A stretch of DNA of 60,000 bases, from contig JBBHKE010000271.1 in NCBI GenBank assembly GCA_037447655.1, forward strand, positions 374,001 to 434,000. The letters run 5' to 3'. How positions within the stretch are numbered: the stretch's first letter is position 1; every line of letters starts with the position of its first letter. This stretch comes from Zygnema cylindricum. Its lineage: Eukaryota > Streptophyta > Zygnematophyceae > Zygnematales > Zygnemataceae. Of this stretch, positions 35,120-45,380 are shown in pieces. The position numbers and the translations under genes are program-made. The notes below the pieces were generated by a model. The model worked only from the letters and a program-made list of their open reading frames with translations. It made no database searches and was not told the origin of the DNA.

Positions 35120-36355
35120 ATGCGGCGATACAGACCTAGTCAAACAGGTAGACTTCACGTCCCAACAAACCAAGAGTTACGTCATTCGGTACTTAAAATG
35201 AGTCATGATGAGCCGCTCAGTGGACATTTTGGACGGGATAAAACAACTGCACGTGTCGCTGAGGCCTATTATTGGCCGAACATGACTCGAGACATTGCGG
35301 AGTATGTCCGGACGTGTGACTCCTGTAACAGAAATAAATCAGAATCGGGTCACCAAGGTCTGTTACAACCCCTCACGATACCATCGGATCCTTGGAGGCG
35401 ATTTCGATGGACTTCATCGTTGCTCTTCCGTTGACTCGGGAAGGCTATAACTCCATCTTCGTCGTCGTGGATTATTTGACGAAAATGGCCCATTTCCTAC
35501 CCACGACAACCACAGCCACAGCTCGGGATGTGGCAGACTTATTCTTCCAAGAGATATTCCGCCATCACTGACTCTCGAAGAGAATTGTAAGCGACCGTGA
35601 CCGAAAATTTGTGAGTCACTTTTGGAGAAGTCTGCTCGAGCTGTGTGGAACGCAGTTGGCCATGTCTACAGCTTATCACCCTCAGACCGACGGTCAGACA
35701 GAAAGGGTGAATCGGACTTTCGAGGAGGCTTTGCGGGCTTATGTATCGGTGCACCAGACGGATTGGGTGAACCATTTGACGACAATTGAGGTGGCATACA
35801 ATAGTGCGGTGCACTCGTCGACGAATGCTACTCCATTTTCCCTAAATGGACGACAGCCCACCCTTCTCTAAAATTTATTGGATGTGGATTGCCCTACACC
35901 CATAGCTCTTGATTTTGCCAAAACACTGCAAGGGAATCTGGAAAAGGCGGCGAGGGCGCTTCACCTTGCAAAGGACCGTCAAAAGTCGTAGACCGACACT
36001 CACCGGAAGAACATTGTGTTTAACGTGGGTGATAAAGTTCGCCTTAATATGGTAAACATGTCATTACCGGGTGCCCTCTCCAAGAAATTGGCACTGAGAT
36101 TTACACGTCCGTTCAGTGTTCTTTTAAGGGTGGGAGTGGTGGCCTATAAGTTGAATATACCGAGGGACTGGCATATCCACAATGTTTTCCATGTTTCCCT
36201 TCTCAAACCGTTTCGTGACCCCGATTTGATTTTTCCTAATCGACGGCGAAATACACCTTTACCGCCCATTCAGGGTACATCAGACAAGTACAAGGTGGAG
36301 GAGATCCTTCAAACGCGTCGCTCTCAAAATTCTAACTCCACCCAATATTTGGTGC
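35120..36355 (+). pseudogene. Gypsy integrase and start of chromodomain
   Basis: HHCC zinc region (H...H then CDSC in RTCDSCNRN), then, after a one-base deletion near 35395, the catalytic core ([31 protein letters not shown]). The C-terminal part has VGDKVRL and HNVFHVSLLKPF. Stops lie at about 35568, 35869 and 35989. The chromodomain starts with KVEEIL and is cut at 36355 by copia A. Integrase inserts the cDNA; the chromodomain would steer it to marked chromatin. Confidence 0.88.
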
Positions 36356-37234
36356 TGTTGAAAAGAGGTAATAAATAGTTCACTTCCCTATTTTAGTTTT
36401 GTTTTAAAGAAAGAGAGTGAGGATCAAAGGCGCGCCATGGCTGCCGCCATATTTAGAAAGTGGCAGTTTTTGCAGTTAAGGGTATTTTGGCTAAAATTGT
36501 GCCTAGTACTAGTTTTGAACCTGTGACCTCTAAATTCTTTGTAGCCTAACGCCTTAACCATTAAGGCGTTACGAAACGGTACACGTGACGGGTTTCATAA
36601 ATATATAAACATTAACGAAACAGCTAATTAACAGCAGACTAACCAAAATGAGCAATTTCTGCATGTACGCGAATCTGAACCGTGTAAAATATGTTTTGAT
36701 CGGACGGCCGGCATTATAGCCGCCACGCGAAGTGAGCTTTTCGGCGGCATACGGATATAGCGTCACGCGGTGCCACGTGGCGCCACATTATTTGATACCG
36801 GAGAAGATGGGAGGAGGAACCATGGCTTCCGATATGACAGGTGTCACCTTGTAGACCTTGTCGTACAATAGTTGTACAATAAGTACATCGCCCATTGTAC
36901 CTTCTTGTTCCTATTGGACTAGGGTTTAATAGTAGGTAGTCGTGAGTAGGCAGACCGAGACTTAGTAATATTTAGGTACCTCTCTCTCTAAGAGAGCTTG
37001 TAACTATAAAGGTCATCTTTGACCAGCCATAACTTACTGCTCGGGTGAGCAAATTCAGTGATTCTTTTTGCGTTTGACTCAGGGGAGTCTTGTCCTCACA
37101 AGGGTGAGATTGGTCAGAATATTTGTGTGCCTGGGTGGCGCTTATTCAGCGGGAAAGTAGAAGGGGCATATATTATCCTAGAGGCTTTACATAGGCTGCT
37201 CATTCTGTGGGTCAATGGAGACCACAAAATTTCA
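36356..37234 (+). repeat. Copia A 5' LTR
   Basis: Starts TGTTGAAAAG, ends AATTTCA. Nearly identical to 41665-42553. The last 20 bases include the gag ATG at 37215. It holds an antisense tRNA-like box pair (listed separately). Confidence 0.95.
36511..36560 (-). promoter_or_regulatory. Antisense tRNA-like Pol III boxes in the copia A LTR
   Basis: On the minus strand TGGTTAAGGCG (36560-36550) fits the A-box consensus TRGYNNARNNG and GGTTCAAAACT (36521-36511) fits the B-box core GGTTCRANNC, with 28 bases between them. The A box lies in a hairpin (AACGCCTTAA / TTAAGGCGTT). The same pair is present in the 3' LTR at about 41829-41878. It runs against the element. It could be a captured tRNA piece or a working antisense Pol III promoter; sequence alone does not decide. 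Confidence 0.45.
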
Positions 37235-39209
37235 GGTTATGGGCCCACCCTCTAGGGTGCCCATATTTGATGGATCAGATTTTCTTTATTGGGAAATGAT
37301 GATGGAGGGAGAACTATTTGAGAAGCATTTATGGGGCATAGTGTCTGGACAAATTCGATGCCCACCTCCACTTGGGTTTGGAGGGACACGTTTTTCTGGC
37401 ACCTCCGCCTCTATAGTTGGTAGAACAGCTGCCACCATCACCGAGGATGAAGATGAGGAACGAGAAGAGATTGTCATGGAAGGAGAAAAGGAAGGAGTTG
37501 CAACTCAAGTAACACCATTGCCGAAGGCGATACCGGCAGCAGCACCACCAACAACAACGACAAGGGTTCAGACCGAAAGATCAGAGTCTGAAAAGTGGAA
37601 CTACAAAGACAAGGTTGCTAAGCTCTTAATTCTTAAAAGTGTAGCAAAGGGCATTGCCATTCCTCTTAAGCATGTCAAATCTTCATCTCAGATTTGGATA
37701 TCACTAGTTAACAAATATAAGAGTGGATCATTGCAGCAGCAACAGTTGGCAGAAAATAAGATTGCAGCTTATACTTATAAGGGAGGAAGTATGGATAATT
37801 ATTGCAATGATTTAGGAGCATTGTTTGGAGAGTTAGAGAGTGCAGGTAACTCATGGTCTGAGAGACAAAGAGTGAACACATTAATGATGAAACTACCTGA
37901 AGAGTATGAGAATATCATTAACCGATTGCAGGACATAGAAGATAGCAATTGGAATTGGGATGACACTGTGGGAATGATTTTAGTGAAAGAAAGCACCATA
38001 GAGCTTAGGAGAGGGAGTCCAAGTGTTCAAGCATTGTCTGCAGGAGCTGATTGGCGGAAGCGTGATGAGGAGAGAGGGAAAGATCCTTATCGAAACTTTG
38101 GTGGAAGAGGACAAGGAGGTGGCAGATTTGATAGACAGGGGAGAGGAACTTCTCGAGGAGGATTATGTCACTTTTGCAAGAAACCGGGACACTATATGGC
38201 AGATTGTGTCAGACTTGCAGATCTTCGACTGAAAGATGGTCAAGGAACCTCAAAGGACGGAGGAAAGAAAAAGGCTTTCCTGACTCAAGTTCTTGATGAG
38301 GAAGTGGAAGAAAAAACTGAACCTGAAGAGGTGCTTGAGGAGCTTCTCCTTAATCCGAAAAACACTGAAAAGCATGTCGACATTCCACGGAGACAAAAGT
38401 GTGCTTTCGAAGGTAAGAGGGATCCACCCGAGGATGGGTGGATCATAGACTCAGGGGCTTCAATGCATATGTGCAAAGATAAGCGGTGGTTCACTAAACT
38501 GAGAAAGATCCCAACAGTTGAGATAGAGTACGGAGATGGTAGAGTAGAAACCACAAGTCTTGTTGGAACTGTTGACTTGAAGGTTCTAGTTGATGGAAAT
38601 GCCTCAATTGTAACACTCTCAAACGTTCTTTACATTCCACAACTTAGCAAGAACCTAGTCTCAACAGCTGTCCTAGATGAAAAGGAGTTTGAAACAGGAA
38701 CTAGGAAAGGAATCTTCACAGCAAGCTTTGATAATGAGGTTTATTTCATAGCTGAGAAGGGCAGTCAAGGAATGTTCAGAATTGTACTTTGCAATGAAAA
38801 GAGTGTTCTCTACTCGTGTGCAAGTGAGATGATGCTTTGGCATAAAAGGTTGGGGCATGTGCATCTAGATAGATTAAAGAAAATGAAGAAAAATGGAATA
38901 GTGGAGGGTATTACTTTTGAAGATGATGAGACCTTTGATGATTGTAGTGGATGTGCCCAAGGGAAGATTCATAGACTTCCATTTCCAAAGGCAACCACAT
39001 TTAGGAGAGAGAAAGTATTAGATCTAGTTCACACTGATGTTTGGGGACCTGCTAGGTATGCCTCACATGGGGGGAAAAGATGGATGTTAACTATCACAGA
39101 TGATTGGTCTAGATACACGAAGGTATACTTTCTTAGACATAAGTCAGAGGTATTAAGATGTTTCAAGAGTATAAAGTATGGAGTGAAAAGCTACATGAAA
39201 CCTCAATAA
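37215..39209 (+). pseudogene. Copia A gag, protease, integrase N-terminal part
   Basis: The ATG at 37215 lies 20 bases inside the LTR; a second in-frame ATG falls in the primer site. Domains: gag (residues 1-300), CCHC knuckle CHFCKKPGHYMADC, protease active site IDSGASMHM, pre-integrase HHCC (WHKRLGHVH...CSGCAQGK), first integrase Asp (VHTDVWGP). A single-base frame change near 39155 ends this ORF early; the next ORF overlaps it by 52 bases and carries on the same protein. I take this as a mutation or assembly error rather than programmed shifting, since it falls inside integrase. Confidence 0.9.
37235..37249 (+). other. Copia A primer binding site (anticodon arm of tRNA-iMet)
   Basis: GGTTATGGGCCCACC directly follows the LTR. 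It is complementary over all 15 bases to the anticodon arm of plant initiator tRNA-Met (GGUGGGCCCAUAACC), not to the tRNA 3' end. This implies a cleaved half-tRNA as primer, as described for Drosophila copia and Ty5. The ATG inside (37239-37241) is in frame with gag. Confidence 0.8.
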
Positions 39210-41425
39210 AAGAGATAAGAAGTGATAATGGGAAAGAATACACCTCAAGGGATTTTGAAGAATATCTTAAAGAAGAAGGAATTCATCATGAGAAAACTGT
39301 TCCCTATAATCCGGAACAAAATGGAGTAGCAGAAAGAGTGAATAGAACTTTAGGAGATATGTCCAGAAGTATGTTAAGTGATAAGAGGATAGGGCTGCAG
39401 TTTTGGGCTGAGTCTATGAACTATGCTAATTTCATCAAAAATAGAGTCCTAACTTCAGCAAATAAGGAGGAAACTCCGTATGAGAGGTGGACAGGAAGAA
39501 AGCCTGATTTGTCTAGTTTGAGAGTGTTCGGAAGTCAAGTCTACAGTTTGGATTCCGATAAGACTAAATGGAAGTTAGAGGGAAGAGGGAAACCAGGATA
39601 TCTTGTAGGATATGATGAGAGCACAAAAGGATACCGAGTGTATGACTTGAAAAAGAGAGATATAATTTTGGTAAAACACATAGTGGTGATGAATGAAGAG
39701 AAGTCCATTGATCCATTCAAATATAATAAGGAAGTCAAAATCAGATTTGAAACGGATCAGTTTTCTGACTTTGACTTTGAAAATGAAGAGAAGGAAGAGG
39801 GAGAAAAAGAAAAATCTGCAGATCTACCAAAGGAGAAAGAGGAAAGGACAACATCCGAGGCAACGCCACAATACGAAGTGGAAACCGATGAGGGACTTGA
39901 TGAGACACCGGAATTGGAAGATAGGGAAGCTGAAAATTTCCCAAAACGAAACCCAAGGATGCCTTCCATACCGGCGTCCGATTTTGAAGGGGGAAGAAGA
40001 AGTAGTAAACGACTTCAAGAAAGACAAGCAAATAACCAACTCACAAAGATGTCTCACCCAGATGAACCTCAAACATACTTAGAGGCTATAAACACTCCAC
40101 AAAGTAGCCGGTGGATCACAGCTATAAATGAAGAAATGGCCTCTATCATGGAAGCCAATACATGGGAGTTGGTAGATTGTCCACCGGACCGAAAACCGAT
40201 CGGATGTAAGTGGGTGTTTAAACTTAAATTAAACCCGGATAATACCATTGAGAGGTACAAAGCTAGGTTAGTTGCAAAAGGTTATACACAGAAAGAGGGG
40301 ATAGACTACGAAGAAACCTTTGCACCTGTAGTCAGATTTCCTTCTGTTAGAATCCTTTTAAGTATAGCCGCAGCGGAGGATATGGAAATCCACCAGATGG
40401 ATATTAAAACTGCCTTTTTGCACGGAGAGTTGGAAGAAAAAATTTACATGAGGCAACCGGAAGGATTCGTGGAAAGTGGGGAAGAAAACAAAGTTTGCAA
40501 ACTGATAAAATCACTCTATGGGCTTAAGCAAGCCCCGCGACAGTGGAATATAAAGCTCGACGAATTTCTGACCGGTTTGGGGTATATCAGAATTAGTTCA
40601 GATCACTCTATATATTTATTTGAAGATGAGAATGGAGTGATATTTATTGCTATTTATGTGGATGATTTGTTGGTCTTAAGCAAGTCCTTAGATAAAATTA
40701 ACAAACTAAAACGGGATCTTAGAAGCAGTTTTGATATGAAAGATCTTGGCGAAGCAAAGTACATTTTGGGAATTCAGATGGAGAGAGATAGAGGGAATAA
40801 AATTATAAGACTCACTCAAAAAGAAGCAATCGGTAATATGCTAGAAAAATTTCAAATGGAGAAAGCAAACGGATGTACTACTCCCATGGATTTGAAGAAA
40901 GTGAGTGAGGGGAGTGAAGAGGGAGGAATATTCATCATTAATGATGAGATGGACGAGATAGAAAGAAAATTTATGGAAAATATCCCTTATCGGCAGATTG
41001 TAGGCGGTTTAATTAATTTTATGAACTGTACCCGTCCGGATATAGCTGCAGCTGTAGGTGTCCTTAGTAGAAATCTAAATGAACCAAGAAAGAGAGATTG
41101 GGAGGCTGCCAAAAGAGTGATGAGGTATCTGGTGGGGACAAGGGAATTATGGTTGCATTTGGGAGGGGAGCACACTGACATCACCACTTGGAGTGATGCT
41201 AGTTATGGAGATGTGCCTTTAAGGAGGTGTACGACTGGATATGTGTTGCAAATTGGATCCGGTGCATGTTGTTGGAGTAGCAAGCAACAAAAAGTAGTTG
41301 CTCAGTCCACTATGGAGGCTGAATACATGGCTTCCTGTGCTGCCACCAAAGAATTAATGTGGGTTAAATCTCTTCTTGGAGAACTTGGGTTCATGAAGTC
41401 TGGAACTCAAAATGTTTTTTTTTGA
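39158..41425 (+). pseudogene. Copia A integrase core, RT and RNase H
   Basis: Integrase catalytic residues are kept (RSDNGKEYTS and PEQNGVAERVNRT). An acidic linker follows, then RT (WVFKLKLNPD, MDIKTAFLHGELEE, YGLKQAPRQWN, catalytic IYVDDLLVLSK) and RNase H (TWSDASYGD, STMEAEYMAS). The frame ends in a run of nine T at 41415-41423, where eight T would keep the frame open into the last RNase H block. Confidence 0.92.
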
Positions 41426-41651
41426 TAATCAAGCTGCTATCTCGATTGCAGCTAATCCGAAACATCACTTCAAAGCTAAGCATATGGATATTAGACTAAG
41501 CTTTGTCAGAGAGAAGGTAGAAAATAAAATTATTAAACTGGTTCATAAAACTGATAGAGAAATGATTGCAGACATGATGACAAAAGCAGTGCCTTCCCCT
41601 AAGTTGATTTATTGCAGAGAAAACTGTGGATTAAAATTGAAAAGTGACTAG
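41412..41651 (+). pseudogene. Copia A RNase H C-terminal part
   Basis: Contains FFDNQAAISIAANPKHHFKAKHMDIRL in a frame shifted by one base from the main ORF, then VADMMT-like IADMMTKAVP, the standard copia C-terminus. It ends 13 bases before the 3' LTR. (Key motifs: DNQAAI, KHMDIR, DMMTK.). Confidence 0.9.
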
Positions 41652-41664
41652 GAATTAAGGGGAG
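41652..41664 (+). other. Copia A polypurine tract
   Basis: GAATTAAGGGGAG ends exactly where the 3' LTR begins (TGTTGAAAAG). It is the plus-strand primer for reverse transcription. The same AGGGGAG core precedes the 3' LTR of copia B, and AAGGGAAG that of C. Confidence 0.9.
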
Positions 41665-42553
41665 TGTTGAAAAGAGGTAATTAATAGTTCACTTCCCTAT
41701 TTTAGTTTTGTTTTAAAGAAAGAGAGTGAGGATCAAAGGCGCGCCATGGCTGCCGCCATATTTAGAAAGTGGCAGTTTTTGCAGTTAAGGGTATTTTGGC
41801 TAAATTGTGCCTAGTACTAGTTTTGAACCTGTGACCTCTAGATTCTTTGTAGCCTAACGCCTTAACCATTAAGGCGTTACGAAACAGTACACGTGACGGG
41901 TTTCATAAATATATAAACATTAACGAAACAGCTAATTAACAGCAGACTAACCAAAATGAGCAATTTCTGCATGTACGCGAATCTGAACCGTGTAAAATAT
42001 GTTTTGATCGGACGGCCGGCATTATAGCCGCCACGCGAAGTGAGCTTTTCGGCGGCATACGGATATAGCGTCACGCGGTGCCACGTGGCGCCACATTATT
42101 TGATACCGGAGAAGATGGGAGGAGGAACCATCGCTTCCGATATGACAGGTGTCACCTTGTAGACCTTGTCGTACAATAGTTGTACAATAAGTACATCGCC
42201 CATTGTACCTTCTTGTACTTTATAGTGTTCCTATTGGACTAGGGTTTAATAGTAGGTAGTCGTGAGTAGGCAGACCGAGACTTAGTAATATTTAGGTACC
42301 TCTCTCTCTAAGAGAGCTTGTAACTATAAAGGTCATCTTTGACCAGCCATAACTTACTGCTCGGGTGAGCAAATTCAGTGATTCTTTTTGCGTTTGACTC
42401 AGGGGAGTCTTATCCTCACAAGGGTGAGATGGTCAGAATATTTGTGTGCCTGGGTGGCGCTTATTCAGCGGGAAAGTAGAAGGGGCAAATATTATCCTAG
42501 AGGCTTTACATAGGCTGCTCATTCTGTGGGTCAATGGAGACCACAGAATTTCA
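41665..42553 (+). repeat. Copia A 3' LTR
   Basis: Matches 36356-37234 with about ten small differences plus a 12-base extra segment near 42215. Its last 20 bases contain the ATG at 42534, which reads in frame into the gypsy chromodomain remnant. Confidence 0.95.
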
Positions 42554-43069
42554 GGTGCGTTGGAAAGGCTACGGAGTTGAGGATGATTCTTGGGTAGACG
42601 AGAAGGATCTGCATTCACCCGATTTGCTGCGCCAATTTACGCAGAGTGCGGACACTCAGCTTAACCGGAGGGGGAATCGCAATAAACGTGATAAAAGAAC
42701 GAATCGCAATTCCGCAACCATCGCAATCATCTTGGGGACTCGGCGAAGGAACGCAACGACGATAGTAACGGACCGCAGCGCTGTGGTTGCGCAGCCACCA
42801 AAGCAAAGCATAGTGGTGGTGCCGTCAGAGAATCGCACCGCTATCGCTACGCTGGCAGGAAATCGCAACAACGCAATTGTGCATCACAACATTGGTGACG
42901 ACGAACCCGCGGTTTCTTCGCAACAGGGCAATTTAAAAAATGTTCGACACTGCGATATCCTCGCGCACTACGATGTTTGGAAAATTCCAACAGTGAAACC
43001 CTCAACCCTCGCGGATAAAATCGACATTAGCCTTCGCGACCAACCTATTCGAAGTAGTTTGGAGAGTAT
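42554..43069 (+). pseudogene. Gypsy chromodomain, second half, and basic tail
   Basis: After the duplicated GGTGC the frame continues RWKGYGVEDDSW and VDEKDL, the aromatic-rich C-terminal half of a chromodomain; the first half is at 36280-36355. A long Asn/Arg/Thr-rich tail follows (RRGNRNKRDKRTNRN) with no family match. Copia B cuts it at 43069; beyond copia B the same frame reaches TAA at 48876-48878, so pol ends there. Such a long tail after a chromodomain is unusual. Confidence 0.85.
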
Positions 43070-43912
43070 TGTTGTTTATGAAAGCTTTAGTCCTCTATGC
43101 CTCGAGTGTGAGAGAGAGAGAGAGAGGTTCACTACTTAGCATATGTTTGGTTGTAAGTTCATTTCATTACACACCAGAATTGATGTTCCATTAGATTGGT
43201 AGGGAGTACACCTTTGTATACACTCTCGAGACACAAGTCACTACAAGAAAGAGGACACTCCAGAATATCCGATAGTTTGTGCATAGATACACTTGAGGAC
43301 AAAATGGCACATGGAGATTTGTCTATGGTGCCAAATGTGATATGTACGCGGCTGAGGGAGACCGCCGACAAATGCTGGTCCGTGTGAGCCACATACACGA
43401 CAAATGACGTGGCATATAAAATCCTATTTCTTTGTAAATATCTAGTTAAGTAGATTTTTTGTCTTTGTGTGGTTAGTTGATTAGTAAAGGAATATTTTTT
43501 GTATGACGTACCTTGTTCGGTTTGAGCCCCAGGTATTTATTGCACGGCTGTTATGCCTCCGTACGTTCAGCAGCATAGGCTTCGGTGTATATTAGTAGGA
43601 CTTAGATAACTTTGAAGGTATGAACATTTTGTAGTCAAAAACTGTACAGCCTGTTTTTGGTATTTTCATCTGTGGATATCTCACAAATCTGTTGGCATAA
43701 TTACTTGTAATTTTGTGTGTATGTTCATCCTGATATTATCTACACTTTGGTAGATTTTCAGAGCTATTGGTCTCTGGTTTGGGTTTATCCACTGTTGAAG
43801 TTGCTCTTTTTTCATACCGGTTTTTGTGAAAGTTTCTTGCTTGGTTTGGTTCCGAGATGACTACACCGGCATCCTCATCGTCTTCGGTTCCGCCTGTTGT
43901 CTCAGAACAACA
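43070..43912 (+). repeat. Copia B 5' LTR
   Basis: Starts TGTTGTTTATG, ends AGAACAACA. It carries the gag ATG at 43857 and 56 bases of gag coding sequence. Confidence 0.93.
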
Positions 43913-45380
43913 GGTCACGGGCCCGCCTTCACGAATTCCGGTTTTTGATGGGAGAGAATATCTGTATTGGGCAGATCTTGTAAGGTCTTATTTTGTACAA
44001 GTGAAGCTTTTTGATGTTGTTAATGGATCTATGGTAGAAACTGATGTAAACTATGATCAAAAGAATGAGCAGGCTCTTCATTTGATAAAATTAATGATAT
44101 CTAAAGAGCTGCATATGACATACATTAAGGCTTCTAAAGCATCAGAGATTTTGGATGCTTTGAAAAAGACATATTCTAGGGCTAATGCACAACATGAGAT
44201 TATAACTGCTGGGCAGATCTGGGAATATAAGTATACACGCGGAAGCATGGCAGAATATTGCAATAAATTCAGACTTCTAGTTGCTGAAAATGCATGTTCA
44301 GGTGGTTCATTTCCTGAGTATCACCAAGCAATGATTTTAGTGAGGGGGCTTCCTAGTGAGTATAAAGATGCCTATGATAAACTGAAAAAATTGGATAAGA
44401 CACAGTGGAATCTAGCTACAACTATAGAGTATGTGCTAGAAGAAGAAGCGAATCAGCTAGCATTTAATTCTGGAAAGCCAGCTGTAGCTTACAATGCTCA
44501 GTTTCAGAGAGATAATAGATTTCAAGGAAATCAGTCCTTTCAGCAATATGAACAGTGTGTTTAATGCTATAATAATGGTCATTTGTACAAGTTTTGTCCT
44601 TTGTATATAAAAGCGTGTGAAACAGGTTCTTACCGCAAAGGATGGAAGGTGAGTGGAGCTCCATTTACACCGAAACCTCCGAGCAAAACCGCAGCTTTTT
44701 CAGCGGAGGAAAAGGAGCCGGTGAAGGAGATGGAGAAAGAGAAATCAGAGGTTGTTAGTTTTCCTAAAACTGATGACACTGAGTTCTTTGCTATGGCAAA
44801 GATGATGGAGGGAGAGAAAGATCTCGGGTGGATTATGGACCCCGGAAGTTCTTCCCACATGTGTTGTAACAAATCTTATTTCAAGGATATGACACCTATC
44901 CCTACTGGTCAAATCTTTTATGCTTGTGGTGCCACGGTGGAAGCTAATGATAAGGGTAGCATAGATCTAAATTGTGAGATAGATGGCAAAGCAGTAAAAA
45001 GAACTTTGGATGATGTGTTATATGTGCCTAAATTTAAGAAAAAAATGTTTTCTACCTTTGTTGTAGAAAGTAAAGGTTTTGATGTTCTTCAGAGCAAAGG
45101 CAAAAAGATAGTAAGCAAGGATGGGAGAGTAGCCTTAGGGGGAACTAGAGGCCCAAACATGTTGTATCAGATGGACCTGGTTAATAAAGTTGATTTTGTG
45201 TACTCCAGTGTCCTTTCTGAATATGTTTTGTGGCATAAAAGGCTTGGGCATGTTCATAATGAGAGGCTTGAAAAGATGGTGAAGACTAATATGATAGAAG
45301 GTGTCAAGCTTGGTGAAATGGAATCCCATGTTTGTGATGGTTGTGCTCTAGGAAAGCTTCATAAGCTTCCCCTACCATAG
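43857..45380 (+). pseudogene. Copia B gag, protease, pre-integrase
   Basis: Starts in the LTR (MTTPASSSSS). Gag resembles plant copia UBN2-type gag (EYLYWADLVRSYF, EILDALKKTYS, MAEYCNKFR). In-frame TAA at 44562-44564 falls between the first two Cys of the zinc knuckle (C-V-stop-C-YNNG-H). The same frame resumes: protease active site appears as MDPGSSSHM, where D-S-G would be expected, so it is altered to D-P-G; then WHKRLGHVH and CDGCALGK. A further stop TAG is at 45378-45380. Confidence 0.88.
43913..43927 (+). other. Copia B primer site, degenerate
   Basis: GGTCACGGGCCCGCC sits where copia A has GGTTATGGGCCCACC: 12 of 15 bases match, and all three changes are T to C or A to G. Either the site has decayed or it suits another primer. 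The encoded GPPSR is unchanged, so protein coding still constrains it. Confidence 0.55.

Larger units (their letters stand above)
36356..42553 (+). mobile_element. Copia element A, nearly intact
   Basis: Ty1/copia order: gag, protease, integrase, RT, RNase H. The target duplication GGTGC lies at 36351-36355 and 42554-42558, within the gypsy chromodomain codons. The two LTRs (879 and 889 bases) differ by about ten substitutions/indels plus one 12-base indel, so this is the youngest insertion of the stack. Only two single-base frame errors interrupt the coding frame. Same broad family as copia C (gag starts GPPSRVPIF, zinc knuckle CHFCKKPGHYMADC). Confidence 0.95.

Noticed and set aside
36569-36766. 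Minus-strand 65-codon ORF repeated at 41877-42074
   Set aside because: Same sequence twice only because it lies in both copia A LTRs; no domain.
39150-39215. Programmed frameshift between the two copia A ORFs
   Set aside because: The overlap falls inside the integrase core, not at gag/pol, and has no slippery site with structure that I can see; copia C is in one frame there.
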